From: Brachypterus glaber
Taxonomy: Eukaryota; Arthropoda; Insecta; Coleoptera; Kateretidae
Direction: 5' to 3'
NCBI GenBank assembly: GCA_958510825.1
Contig: OY294054.1
Span: 6,619,683-6,683,682 of the forward strand
Length of the DNA stretch: 64,000 nt
Positions 1 through 11,560 of this stretch are shown piece by piece. The position numbers were made by a program, and so were the translations under genes. Position 1 is the first letter of the stretch. Each line of letters starts with the position of its first letter. The notes under the pieces were generated by a model. That model had not been told where the DNA came from. It saw nothing but the letters and a program-made list of their open reading frames with translations, and did not search any database.

Positions 1-375
1 TAAGTGAAACGGACACTCCCTAGAAACTGGTTCGAAAGTCAGTATAAGCCGGTGGTTCCCTCTACTACTAGCCCACACAAGTCCTGGACTTAGGGGATGC
101 TTAATTAAGTAGAATAGTACGAGGTTAAACAAACATGTAATGTAATGTAACTTACACTAAAACTAAAAGTTTAATATATGGCACCTTCACCAAATTCTGT
201 TGAAATATTAATTAAATAAAAATAATTTTAATAGTTTCATAATTTAATAATTATTACATTAAAAATTATTCTCAAACACATTTTGCAAAAAAAGTTCTCA
301 AAGAAGTTTGGTACACACAGAAAAAATGTTTTCTTAAATCAAGAATATTGTGATACGTATATAACAACATTGTTG

Positions 376-407
<32 letters not shown>

Positions 408-540
408 CCACGGTACAATCAAATTACATATTTGTTTTAAAAACTATTGCAAAAAAGTATAATCACAAACATAAAAATGTTTGACGCCTTTGCTTAAATA
501 TATTTTTTAGAATAGTTGTTATATTTTAAGTGTGGTTTGT
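1..540. other. Unassigned left edge, no gene seen
   Basis: No coding region is supported. The first ~140 bases are less AT-rich than the rest and contain GGTTCGAAA, similar to a pol III B box, but no convincing A box or tRNA fold was found. From about 270 the sequence shows diverged forms of the repeat that becomes a clear array at 574, plus a short TA microsatellite near 377-401. Confidence 0.4.
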
Positions 541-573
541 CAAGCGCGCCGAAATTATACAAAAAGTATAATT

Positions 574-905
574 ACACACAGAGAAATGTTTCTTAAATCA
601 AAAATATATCACATTTTTTGTGTTATTAATATACCCAATTACAGATTTTATCTTGTTTCAAAAGTTAGCAAACAGTATACACACAGAAAAATGTTTCTTA
701 AATCAAAAATATATCACATTTTTTGTGTTATGAATATACCTAATTACAGATTTTATCTTGTTTCAAAAGTTAGCAAACAGTATACACACAGAAAAATGTT
801 TCTTAAATCAAAAATATTGTTATATCACATTTGTTTTTTCTGTGTTATACCTTATTTATTTTATCTTGTTTCAAAAGTTAGCAAAAAGTATACACACAGA
901 AAAAT
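574..905 (+). repeat. Tandem array, ~105-bp monomer
   Basis: Three monomers with starts at 574, 679 and 784 and a fourth start at 892. Each begins ACACACAG(A/G)(A)AAATGTTTC, passes through TTTTGTGTTAT and ends CAAAAGTTAGCAAA. Related diverged copies occur at 32640-33290, 36060-36352 and 37366-37420. A long reading frame through the array is a product of the repeat period being divisible by three and is not a gene. Confidence 0.8.
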
Positions 906-1089
906 GTTTCTTAACCCTTACCCTCCCGAGACTAAACTAATGATAATTTTTCGATTTAATTGTGTTTTTTTGCTATACCTAAAAAGAAGAAAAAAAGAAT
1001 AAAAAATACAATTTTTTTTTTAGTTTTTGTTTTCTTTGAGTTTCAGGAGAGCTGTATTATACCGAATTAAATTTGCATATTTGTTTGCA

Positions 1090-1152
1090 AATAACGTAAC
1101 GACTTGCCGAAAATGTCTTTTTAAAAAGGGTTTATTTTACTTAAAGTTACAA
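1090..1152 (-). repeat. B 3' LTR, distal piece
   Basis: Matches the start of the intact-position LTR at 32339 base for base through GTTACAA. It is cut at 1152 by insertion of element A, whose target duplication TACAA is 1148-1152. Confidence 0.9.
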
Positions 1153-3123
1153 AGTGTACCGTAATTAATACATTCACTGCCAACGGCTAGTTTTGACAGC
1201 GGAGCAATGGGTATGGGCAAGGGAAAAATAGAAAGAATTGATTAATGTTGTTAGGGGCGCCAGTTACTTTAGCTTTTACTCCTTTAGGTAAGTAACAACC
1301 TAGTGTAAATACTTAAGCTTTTCAGTTTGAGAAAATATAACCCTTAAATAAAATAAGATAATTCATTTGAGAAATTTATTATAAATAAACTTAATGAAAG
1401 CACATCAAGTAATGTATTAATATATATAAAAAAATATGTGCAATTATATTAAGATATAATTAAAGAAATCTTAATAAAAATTACTAAATTCAGAAATCAT
1501 TCGACTTAAATGTATAAAGAAAACATGAAGTTCAGCAAGCACCAAGAAATGTATGTAAACAGCAATCATTTCTTGCAGTGTTTAAAAGTCATGCTTAAAT
1601 TAGAAATCATTTAATCAAAAGTATGATATTTAATAATTAATAAATGAGATTAAATGTTTTTAAAAAAATAAGTACCTAAAAATAAACAAAAGCCAGAAGG
1701 GCATATAGTATTAAACAATACTATATCAGATCTGATAAAGTTTACAGTTATAAGAATATTGAAATAAAAGAATTTTAAATATGAAATATTGCTTTCAAAA
1801 GTTTTCAGAATGAGTACTTAGCTGGTTTCTGCAAAATCCATGAGGTATGAATTCCATCGTCTCCATCTGTACAAGTCTCCCCTATGCTGATGAATTCATT
1901 TCTCAAATGAAAGGAAAAAAAAATATAGGCTGTCCCATCTACTTTGGAAAAATCATCTTCCAGGATAAAATGTATTATTGAAAATGTTGTCCGGGATAAA
2001 ATATACTTTTGAAAATTATGTCCAATATAAAATTGTCTGCTAGACGGTCATATAGAATTTATCTATGCCGAAAAATACAGAACCATGTTCCAACAGAACA
2101 TCACTCCATGCGGAGAACTTGTATATCAAATATACCAAAATAAACTTCAACTTAAATTAATGTAATTCCATATTAATGGTATAGAAATGGTAATTAATTA
2201 ATTAATGGTCTAGTAATGTAGTAATAATGGTGCTAAAACAATAATTATATCTCAGAAATATTCTAAGAAACAGAAAAACTTAACTTACGTGTCATACTAA
2301 GTCTTCGATGTCCATCGAAACGTTATAAATGCGTAATTGTAGAAAATAACAGTTACAATATCTTCCGCATTGTTTAAATATTCATTTTCACTAACTTTAA
2401 ATAAAAATACATGAAGGATTACTTCGATGATTACAGAAAATAAACACTCGTCAAAATGACACCACCATTGTACAGAGTTGCTTCAAGAAGAGCGAAAATC
2501 GACCTTATTCACTAGTATGAACCCTTCAGGTAAATAAAATCCTATTTCTGAACTATTAGCGACATCTATGTAAGTCATTATCAACTACAGTTTTACCGTA
2601 TAGGATTCCTAATAAAGGTAACGAAAACTACACCAAAAATAATAACTAATTAAAAGAATATTTCCTAATAAATCCGTATTAGTGATATCTAACCTCAAAA
2701 TATTACCCTAAGAAACAAATATAAACAATACTTATTGTTTATCAGCAAAACTAATAAAAATACGAACAGAATACTAAGTGTCCTGTGAACTAAGTATAAA
2801 CAAAATACTGAATCTAAGTGAGCAGTTCCAGCAAACTATTTTCAACAAATTCTGGATTATCCCGAAGGAATAAGCATACACAACTTTCCAGGAGAGACAA
2901 GCTACAGGTGAAAGCCAGTGAAATCCAACCCTCAATAGACTCTGAAACATATAAAAACCAGGTAAGTCCATAGACAAATGCACTATAGAGAAATAAGTCA
3001 TATGATTCTTTATTATTAAAAATCATATTCTAATTATGTTTTCTTTATGTTATTTTCAGGTAGAACTATGGAATAGAGACTCATATGGTTAGAATTCAGT
3101 TCCTGCTACAAAATAGTCCCATA
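1153..3123 (-). repeat. A 3' LTR
   Basis: Left copy of the long direct repeat, core 1155-3121 with TG...CA ends on the plus strand. Short reading frames inside (for example 2774-3026) occur identically in both LTRs and show no family features, so they are not called as genes. Confidence 0.9.
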
Positions 3124-3238
3124 TTATAAAAAATGTTTTTACAAAAAGTAGTTTTGTTATCCTTTTTTACCTGACTGTCATTATTATTTTTAGCCTTTTT
3201 ATTAAGTGAATGCCGACTAAAATCATCCACTTTCCTAT

Positions 3239-4645
3239 TTAGTTTTTTTTTGTACAGGAAGGGCAATTTTTAAAAACTACATCTTTATATCCACATTTAT
3301 AACAAAACTTTGTTCTTTTAGCTAAACATTTGCTAAAAATATGATTTGGTTGGTTACAGTTATAACAAATTACTTGTCTACTTTTATTATTACTACTATT
3401 CTGTGTATTATTAAAGCTTTGATTGGTACTTTGACTAATTTGAGAAACTTGACTACTATTACATACTGAACTTTGACGAGTAGAGGAAGATGGGGTAAGT
3501 TTGGACACTGTGGTATTATGACTACAATTACATTTACTACTAAAATTTTGATTTATATCCGAACTTAGGACATTTACTTTATTAACTGCTTTATTTTTTG
3601 CCACACTTTTACCTGCTATGCTCTTTTGTTTTAATTGATAAGCTTCATCTATTCTTTTACAACTGTCTTTTAAATCTTCTAAATCATTTATTTCTATAAG
3701 TGATAATGGTGTAAAATAATGTGGTAATATTCTTTCTCTAATCGTCTTAAGTCTAGTATATAAACTTGCAGCATGAATTAAACGTTTAAACAAGGTTTCC
3801 ATAGCACCTATAAAAATTGCGATAGATTCATCGGGATTTTGATATCTAGAACGGATATCATCCCATGTTCTATCATCTATGTTAGCTGGAAGAAAATCTT
3901 TTTTTAATGCTTGAATTATTTGAGACCACGAATTTAAATTATCTTTAATTGAGAGAAACCATGACAATGCTGGTTCTTTGAATAAGTCATATGCAGATTT
4001 AAATAACATTTCGTCTGTAACATTTCTACTTATTTTCATATATTCAACTTGCTCAATAAAATTTAAAACATTAGACTTTCCATCAAAATTAATATTCCAT
4101 TTATAAACTGGTACTGATTTTAAATAATCATTATCTTTTTTACTAGAAACATTAGGACTAAACTGTGTACTATTATGTAATGAAATATTATTATTTACTT
4201 GAGTAAGATCTGAATTTTTACCAGATTTTTCATAAAGATATAAAATATCTGCTTCTATTTTTAAACAAGTTGCTTTAGTTATTTCTAAAAATTGAATACG
4301 TCTAACTTTATTTTCTTCTACTTCAGGAAAACGTTGCAGACGATTTGTTACATGTACTAAATAAGTTTTTAATTTTCTTAAATCAGCTAAACTATAATCA
4401 CCATGATATTCTACAATTTCTGAAGATATACTATCTAAAATTCTATTAATATTTTCCACTTCACTGTTAAAATTAAAAGTCGGATCTACATATTTTACTT
4501 TAGAATCTTCCCTAGCTATGGCTCTACCTAAAACTTTAATTCTCGATGCTCTATTATTTTTTGCTGTTAAATGTCTTATACGAAGTTCATAATTTACCAT
4601 TTCTGCAGTCAAAAATCTAATTTCCATTTTATCTAAATCTTCCAT
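3239..4645 (-). CDS. gag: Gag polyprotein of element A
   Basis: Intact 468-residue ORF, the only one between the two LTRs. Residues ~180-300 resemble the retrotransposon Gag/capsid region (WNINFDGKS, ALSWFLSIKDN, YQNPDESIAIF). The C-terminus has two zinc-knuckle-like clusters: a canonical CCHC (CYNCNQPNHIFSKC) and a second CYKCGYKDVVFKNC in which the His position is not kept. Asn/Ser-rich sequence precedes them. It should bind element RNA and form particles. Nothing follows but a short 3' region, so it is not a gag-pol fusion. Intactness beside near-identical LTRs suggests a recent or active copy. Confidence 0.85.
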   Translation of the reverse strand: MEDLDKMEIRFLTAEMVNYELRIRHLTAKNNRASRIKVLGRAIAREDSKVKYVDPTFNFNSEVENINRILDSISSEIVEYHGDYSLADLRKLKTYLVHVTNRLQRFPEVEENKVRRIQFLEITKATCLKIEADILYLYEKSGKNSDLTQVNNNISLHNSTQFSPNVSSKKDNDYLKSVPVYKWNINFDGKSNVLNFIEQVEYMKISRNVTDEMLFKSAYDLFKEPALSWFLSIKDNLNSWSQIIQALKKDFLPANIDDRTWDDIRSRYQNPDESIAIFIGAMETLFKRLIHAASLYTRLKTIRERILPHYFTPLSLIEINDLEDLKDSCKRIDEAYQLKQKSIAGKSVAKNKAVNKVNVLSSDINQNFSSKCNCSHNTTVSKLTPSSSTRQSSVCNSSQVSQISQSTNQSFNNTQNSSNNKSRQVICYNCNQPNHIFSKCLAKRTKFCYKCGYKDVVFKNCPSCTKKN

Positions 4646-5230
4646 TTTGAATATTTATTTTCAAAATTAACTTTAATTTACTCAAAATATTTATTTTAAT
4701 AATAAAATATTTATACTGTACCACAAATTATTTTTTTTTTGTGTACACTGTTCAACAAAGTTTTTGCATACTTTGGAAAATTTCCCAAATATGTCAAAAA
4801 AATACTAAATTATTATTTATCTCAATTGGACAAATTAATAATTATAAATAGTCTCCAAAACTACAAAATTAGCTAATATTTATTCATATCCTTCGCATAA
4901 ATAAATACCCTATTATCCATTTATTTCTATTGAATAAACGATAATTTCTAGAAAAACTGAACCCACGCCAAAATTTCTCTATTCCATGTTATTCCATAAA
5001 ATTCAGAAAAAACATAAAAAACACATATCTGATATATCTTATCAGATTAACTCTAATTTGACTTAATTTTCAACAAAAAATATTTTATTCAACAGTTATA
5101 TGTAGGTTTTCTCAAAATGAACTTAAAGTTACACTGAAAAAAAAAATAAGCTTTAGATTTTTATAAAAAATACACTGAGAAAAATGGAGTAAAATTAAAA
5201 AAAACAAGTGTTCTATCTATCCAAATACCA

Positions 5231-5245
5231 CGTTCTTGGGCGCCA
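5231..5245 (-). promoter_or_regulatory. Primer-binding site of A
   Basis: On the minus strand TGGCGCCCAAGAACG follows the 5' LTR with a short spacer. TGGCGCC is the usual start of a tRNA-primed site. The exact tRNA was not determined. Confidence 0.7.
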
Positions 5246-5250
5246 ATATT

Positions 5251-7209
5251 AGTGTACCGTAATTAATACGTTCACTGCCAACGGCTAGTTTTGACAGCGG
5301 AGCAATGGGTATGGGCAAGGGAAAAATAGAAAGAATTGATTAATGTTGTTAGGGGCGCCAGTTACTTTAGCTTTTACTCCTTTAGGTAAGTAACAACCTA
5401 GTGTAAATACTTAAGCTTTTCAGTTTGAGAAAATATAACCCTTAAATAAAATAAGATAATTCATTTGAGAAATTTATTATAAATAAACTTAATGAAAGCA
5501 CATCAAGTAATGTATTAATATATATAAAAAAATATGTGTAATTATATTAAGATATAATTAAAGAAATCTTAATAAAAATTACTAAATTCAGAAATCATTC
5601 GACTTAAATGTATAAAGAAAACATGAAGTTCAGCAAGCACCAAGAAATGTATGTAAACAGCAATCATTTCTTGCAGTGTTTAAAAGTCATGCTTAAATTA
5701 GAAATCATTTAATCAAAAGTATGATATTTAATAATTAATAAATGAGATTAAATGTTTTTAAAAAAATAAGTACCTAAAAATAAACAAAAGCCAGAAGGGC
5801 ATATAGTATTAAACAATACTATATCAGATCTGATAAAGTTTACAGTTATAAGAATATTGAAATAAAAGAATTTTAAATATGAAATATTGCTTTCAAAAGT
5901 TTTCAGAATGAGTACTTAGCTGGTTTCTGCAAAATCCATGAGGTATGAATTCCATCGTCTCCATCTGTACATCTGATGAATTCATTTCTCAAATGAAAGG
6001 AAAAAAAAATATAGGCTGTCCCATCTACTTTGGAAAAATCATCTTCCAGGATAAAATGTATTATTGAAAATGTTGTCCGGGATAAAATATACCTTTGAAA
6101 ATTATGTCCAATATAAAATTGTCTGCTAGACGGTCATATAGAATTTATCTATGCCGAAAAATACAGAACCATGTTCCAACAGAACATCACTCCATGCGGA
6201 GAACTTGTATATCAAATATACCAAAATAAACTTCAACTTAAATTAATGTAATTCCATATTAATGGTATAGAAATGGTAATTAATTAATTAATGGTCTAGT
6301 AATGTAGTAATAATGGTGCTAAAACAATAATTATATCTCAGAAATATTCTAAGAAACAGAAAAACTTAACTTACGTGTCATACTAAGTCTTCGATGTCCA
6401 TCGAAACGTTATAAATGCGTAATTGTAGAAAATAACAGTTACAATATCTTCCGCATTGTTTAAATATTCATTTTCACTAACTTTAAATAAAAATACATGA
6501 AGGATTACTTCGATGATTACAGAAAATAAACACTCGTCAAAATGACACCACCATTGTACAGAGTTGCTTCAAGAAGAGCGAAAATCGACCTTATTCACTA
6601 GTATGAACCCTTCAGGTAAATAAAATCCTATTTCTGAACTATTAGCGACATCTATGTAAGTCATTATCAACTACAGTTTTACCGTATAGGATTCCTAATA
6701 AAGGTAACGAAAACTACACCAAAAATAATAACTAATTAAAAGAATATTTCCTAATAAATCCGTATTAGTGATATCTAACCTCAAAATATTACCCTAAGAA
6801 ACAAATATAAACAATACTTATTGTTTATCAGCAAAACTAATAAAAATACGAACAGAATACTAAGTGTCCTGTGAACTAAGTATAAACAAAATACTGAATC
6901 TAAGTGAGCAGTTCCAGCAAACTATTTTCAACAAATTCTGGATTATCCCGAAGGAATAAGCATACACAACTTTCCAGGAGAGACAAGCTACAGGTGAAAG
7001 CCAGTGAAATCCAACCCTCAATAGACTCTGAAACATATAAAAACCAGGTAAGTCCATAGACAAATGCACTATAGAGAAATAAGTCATATGATTCTTTATT
7101 ATTAAAAATCATATTCTAATTATGTTTTCTTTATGTTATTTTCAGGTAGAACTATGGAATAGAGACTCATATGGTTAGAATTCAGTTCCTGCTACAAAAT
7201 AGTCCCAGA
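5251..7209 (-). repeat. A 5' LTR
   Basis: Right copy of the ~1.96-kb direct repeat, lacking 12 bases present near 1867 in the left copy. As the promoter-side LTR on the minus strand it should drive the gag transcript; no core promoter was assigned. Confidence 0.9.
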
Positions 7210-7520
7210 TACAAAATAGTTCTGTACGTACGTAACTATTTATATACAAAATAAACATAAATTATAACGTAAGTAAACGAATAGTTTAATTAACCCTTGC
7301 TATATTACAAAGTGACGATTTATATCGTTACAAAAGTTATATTTTATTAAATTAATTTTATAGATATAAGAAATTACGATAGTGTTATCTACTTTACATT
7401 TTATTACAGAATGAACATAATTGCAAAAAGGTTTAGGCTGTTGACTTTGCATAGTTAGCAGTCTAGGAAATAGTTTAATAACAATAGTTGTCCAGTCAGC
7501 ATGACTTAGGTCATGTAACT
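7210..7520 (-). repeat. B 3' LTR, proximal piece
   Basis: Continues B's LTR after element A. It contains ~120 bp (about 7215-7330) absent from the 5' LTR. The missing segment is bounded by GTTACAAA repeats, so the 5' LTR probably lost it by short-repeat recombination. The end CATGTAACT is shared with the 5' LTR. Confidence 0.85.
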
Positions 7521-7531
7521 CCTCCATCCCT
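7521..7531 (-). promoter_or_regulatory. Polypurine tract of B
   Basis: AGGGATGGAGG on the minus strand abuts the 3' LTR start AGTTAC, where plus-strand priming is expected. Confidence 0.7.
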
Positions 7532-9400
7532 AGAATGAGGCATCCCCTGGGAGGTTGATTTTTCCCCGGGTTGGAAGTGGTTGAAGTTCTTTTTCTTCTT
7601 CTTGTTGTGGAATGGGTCCTTTTTGTTTGTCTTTAATCCATTTTCCTAAAAGTCTTGAACCAAAATAAAGTGCAAAAATAGTTAAAATAATGTAGAGAAA
7701 TACTGTCATGATACTAGGAGTAAAAATATTAGGTTTGCTTCCTTCTATTGGGACTAGTGGATTTTCCGGAATTTCTTTCAACTTCAGAGTTTTCAAGTTG
7801 ATTTTTAGTTTTTTGTAGTTGGTTTTCTTTGATGTCCAAATCTATATTATTTATTAAGGCGGGTTTTCCAAAAGATTTTTGTTGGAAAAGCAATTCGTTT
7901 TGTTTAAAGAAAATTCGACAATTTTCTTCTTTAATGAGGTAGATTCCCAATAAGGATTTGGTTTCCGAGTCTTCGTTACATGTTATATGCAATTTTTCTT
8001 CAATGGAGATTTCTCCCGTTAGATTAGACAGGGACAAAAGTTCTACCCAAAAAGGATAGAAGACATACATACACTCCCACTTCCACCCAACCAAACAAAT
8101 TCTGTATTTGTTCTTTGTTGAACAAATACAATATTTACTTGGCCGGGCGAAAAGTGTAACTATAATATTTTTATTAAAGAAATTACTGGCGCCATCTAAA
8201 TTTTAGTAGAATTATCTTATTCTACAGATTCACATTAGCTATGTTCGTTCGTGCCGCTCACTGCTACACTTTCCGGCCAAACCAAATAAATACTGTATTT
8301 TCAGTGATATCTAGCTTAATATAAGAGCAAGATTGTGAGTTATCTTCTAGAATAATGTTCTTCTCACAAGTCATATCTTGACTTGTTTGTAGTAGGTTTG
8401 CGCATTGATACGATTTACCCTTTTTACAGATGTCATTTAATGGTATAAGGTTATTTTCTTTTGACTTTAAAATATATTTAACTTTTGTTATAATCGTAAC
8501 AAACTCTGATTTAGACAGGGTAGGGATTGGGGTTAGGTAGTATAACTCAAAATTGGTTTCATAGTTAATAGGAAGGGAAAGAAAATAGGTTATTCTTGAA
8601 GGGTCAATATGGCAGTTTATATCAATAATATTTTCGAAGTCTAAAATATTTTCGTATTTAAGCTCCAGTGGAAGTTGATTTTTATAGTGAGTTGAAACTT
8701 TTTGTATTTCAGAAAATAGTTCATGAGGTTTCATGATACCAGGGTGCATTGTTTTCAATTTGCAGAATGTTATTGAGTTCTCGATATCAGAAAGAATATC
8801 TAAAATTGTATTAAAAATAATCAGCATTTGATTATGTAAGTCCTGAGCAAATAAAATAAATATTTGGTTCTGAACTTTATCATTAATAAAATCATTTAAT
8901 TGTAAAATTTTCTGTTTTAAAATATTTTCATTGTGTTGGATTTCTTGAAGGCTATTATTAAAATTTTGGATAATTTTATTATTAATTGAATATTGTAAGT
9001 TTAGTTGGGATTGCAAATTATTATTTTTTCTGTGTATGTCAGCCAATATTTTGTTAATTTTTTAGCAGTCATTTGAATCTAAATTACCCGTAATACCTTT
9101 AATTACGGTTCCAAGACCATCTATTAGGCCGCTTTTATTTCTTATAAAACTATTATTAAATCTAATATTAATATGGTTAATCTTAGTGCTAATTTTTTGT
9201 TGTGTATAACTAATTATTTTTTTATAATTATCTAATTCTATATTATAAATTGTTTTATTAAAAGTAGTGGATTCAAGTTTATTATATACTAAATTTAAGT
9301 TTTTAAATTGGTCATAGAAGGGTTGCAAATCATAGTAATGGACGAACGTCCGTACGTTGTAGCTTTGCGGGGCCCAGATTGATAGGTAGAATACCAAGGT
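7530..9400 (-). pseudogene. env: Env glycoprotein of B, interrupted
   Basis: Class I-type insect retroelement envelope in pieces: N-terminal part 9397-9062 with a furin-region remnant and the conserved GLIDGLGTVIKGITGNLD fusion-peptide segment; central part 9046-8264 (long helical region, Cys-bearing C half); then the remainder 8100-7530, ending in a transmembrane segment (YIILTIFALYF) and a ~45-residue charged tail. Breaks: a frameshift at ~9060, the ~0.17-kb insertion at 8095-8280, and a frame change near 7796. It would mediate membrane fusion if intact. A matching leader exon lies at 32166-32194, but I could not assign a clean splice acceptor here. Confidence 0.8.
8095..8280. mobile_element. 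Small insertion in B env with hairpin and short TIRs
   Basis: Env sequence before and after is related, so ~165 bp is extra. 8095-8117 and 8122-8144 form an imperfect hairpin. GGCCGGGCGAAAAGTGTA near 8141 is inverted as TACACTTTCCGGCC at ~8263-8276, like MITE termini. A diverged copy of the flank (8095-8115 against 8277-8300) may be a target duplication. Family not recognised. Confidence 0.5.
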
Positions 9401-9406
9401 TAATGG

Positions 9407-10783
9407 TTATGTTTCGTATGTCTGCTCCTCGTCCAATCGTGAGGAACCTGGAATAGAATTTATTTGTTGGTTTTTTGTACTACGAAGTTTGTAGGGAATA
9501 ATTCTGGGGCGTTTAATGTTGGAAAGGTGAATTTTGTCTATGGTATTTTGGTGGTTAGGGTCAATTTTCGCAGTTTTTAGTTTCCAGTCAATCTTTTTAA
9601 TGGTTTCTCGTTTGTATTTGTTTTTTGTTTTTGACATTTTTTGTTTATTTTTGACAAAATTTTTTTCAGGAATGATTTCAGGGATATTCTCGCGTTTTTC
9701 GTTTAACTTATTAATGTTGTTTTCTTTGTTTTTCTGCGAGTTTTCATTTATTTTTTGGTAAAGTAGTCTAGTTTCTTCTTTATGGTTAAAAATATAATTG
9801 TTCATTAATTGTTTTTCTAGTTCTAGGTTAAAGGGAGATTCAGTGCCTAAATGACCAGTAACTATTTCGGAAGGTTTTAACTTTGTCGCAGAGTGTATCG
9901 TATTATTATAAGCAAGTATAGCTTAGTTTACTTTAGTATCTATTGGTTCATTTTTAAAAAAGTCTTGGTTATTCAGTAGTCTAATATGTTCAACTAGGGT
10001 GGAATGAAAACGTTCAATTGGGGAATTTGAATCAGGGTGTTGTGAGCTAATAAAATGAATTTTTATTCTATGTAGTTCTAAAAGTTCTTTTACTGTACCA
10101 TTATTAAATTCTCCTCCATTGTCTGAGATTATTTGCTCGGGGATGGAATGGTGAGTAAAGTACTTAATTAGGTTATTTACTACTTCAATGCTTGTTGACG
10201 CATTTAATTTATAGGCCTGACAATATTTGGAAAATGTGTCGATAATTGTAAGAAACTTGGATTTTTCGAGACTAATACTATCCATGTGTAAAATTTGGAA
10301 GGGTCTAGTCGCAGTTGGTGTTATATTAAATTTTAAATTAAGGGGATTTCTGTCATATTTTGTCAGTTGACAAATATCACAAGTATTAATGTACGTTTGA
10401 ATTACGCGACGTTGGTTGGGAAAATAATATGATTCTTTAATACGTTTCTCTGTTTCGTCTATTCCCCGATGGTTTGTTTTTCCTTCGTGAAAATTTTGGA
10501 TAATTTGTCTAATATCTTCCTCGCCAACTACATCGGTAAGGTATTTGGTGCATCTAATTAAATTTATTTGGGAATGTTTAAAGTAAGTCTGTAAAACTGA
10601 GGAAAATTGTTCGTAAATGGCGTCTTCAAAGTATACGTAATATTTAATTTTTGGTGCAATATATTCTTTTACTATTTTAATTAAGTCCTGTTCAAAATAA
10701 TTTTTTGATAATTGTATAAACATTCTTTGTTTAGTTTTATAAAGGGTAACAATTGCAGGGTCTGCAGGGGCAAATTCTACCAA
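9407..10783 (-). pseudogene. pol: Integrase of B (one in-frame stop)
   Basis: Retroviral-type integrase. HHCC zinc domain (HEGKTNHRG ... CDICQLTK), then the DDE core: D in HMDSISLEK, D in ISDNGGEFNN, E in SPIERFHST, all kept. A TAA at ~9923 interrupts the frame just after the core; downstream sequence stays in frame (AILAYNNTIHSATKLKP) through a basic Lys-rich C-terminus ending at 9407, next to env. Without the stop it is ~450 residues. It follows the macrodomain and an acidic linker. Confidence 0.85.
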
Positions 10784-11176
10784 TTACCAAAATTATTTGA
10801 TTTTTTCCATAGTTAATTGGGCATGTTACTATAGGAATACTAACAATGGGATTCTCTACATTAGAGTGAATAGTATTAAGGTCCGTTTCGTCGGTCTGGT
10901 CCACTGGTTCAATATTTTCGCTCCGGTCTAATTCGTCAATCTCACCTGTTTCTACAATAATAGACATATTATCTAAGTCTTTATTTGAAGTAATACTGTC
11001 GTTAAACTTTTGCATATACGTGAGTAAAGGTTCATTAGCGTTATCAGTTGTGACCGGAGATTTATCTTTTTCGTCGTTAGTCAAATCTTCGCAGAATTCG
11101 TTTATAAATGAAGCAAATGGGTTTTTCGTATTTTCGTGGTCAGTTACATTAATTTCTACATTTGTGGGTGGGTCTA
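10784..11176 (-). pseudogene. pol: Acidic linker between macrodomain and integrase of B
   Basis: In frame with the C half of the macrodomain (stop at 10737) and overlapping the start of integrase in another frame. Asp/Glu/Asn-rich with no catalytic motif seen. The segment around LLTYMQKFNDS resembles the one at 63350 in element D, so this linker is a conserved part of the lineage's Pol. Confidence 0.55.
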
Positions 11177-11560
11177 TGTCGTAAATAAAAATGTTTATAC
11201 TTGTACCTTTAAAAATTATTTTTAAGATATTTAAGATAATATTCCAATCTAAATGGTCCAAACCATATCCTATTTTTTGCATAGCAACTGCAAAATCGTT
11301 AAGTTCTAAACAAATTCGTTTTCGACTTAATAAGGCTGAAATAATAGTTGTGTAGGTTGGTTTTTCCCTAATTATCTTTTTAGTAATTAAATAATATATA
11401 TTTTTATTGGGAAGTCTTAAATAAGCAACTTCACTTTTTTATTTTGTCCTTTAAGGGTTTCAACACATTTAAATTTATTTTTAAAATCACGAGCGATTCC
11501 TTTAGTCATAGTTAAACACTGAGATACACAATGAGCTAACGATATACTTTCGTCACAATT
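11177..11560 (-). pseudogene. TARG1/OARD1-like macrodomain in B Pol (one frameshift)
   Basis: Macrodomain of the TARG1 (OARD1) type, which removes ADP-ribose from acidic residues and deacetylates O-acetyl-ADP-ribose. N half (SISLAHCVS, MTKGIARDFKNKF) lies in the RNase H frame; a 1-nt loss in an A run near 11430 shifts to a second frame carrying YYLITKK and KIGYGLDHLDW. These hold the positions of human TARG1 Lys84 and Asp125. GCG is changed to GYG. It is downstream of RNase H and upstream of integrase, so it belongs to Pol. Identity rests on motif recognition, with two better copies at 44031 and 58534. Confidence 0.8.

Larger units (their letters stand above)
1153..7209 (-). mobile_element. 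Gag-only LTR retrotransposon A (TR-GAG type)
   Basis: Two ~1.96-kb direct repeats (1153-3123 and 5251-7209) flank a 2.1-kb internal region that encodes only Gag on the minus strand. A primer-binding site lies next to the right LTR. TACAA occurs at 1148-1152 and 7210-7214 and fits a 5-bp target duplication within B's LTR. The copies differ by about three substitutions and a 12-bp indel (near 1867), so the insertion is very recent. No protease, RT or integrase is present, so mobilisation would need a partner element. The outermost two bases at the right ends differ (TA against GA), so exact ends carry a 2-bp doubt. Confidence 0.9.

Noticed and set aside
1..160. Possible rRNA or tRNA-like fragment at the left edge
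   Set aside because: It contains a B-box-like GGTTCGAA, but I could not match conserved rRNA segments or build a tRNA fold, so no RNA gene is called.
532..1002. 156-residue frame through the 105-bp repeat
   Set aside because: It is open because the repeat period is a multiple of three. No protein-like composition.
2774..3026. 70- and 75-residue frames in the A LTRs (also 6860-7112)
   Set aside because: Identical only because the LTRs are duplicates; no family features or conserved domain. Treated as chance frames.
1153..7209. Element A as an internally deleted copy of element B
   Set aside because: LTRs, PBS and Gag (CCHC knuckle) are unlike those of B, and A has its own target duplication inside B's LTR.
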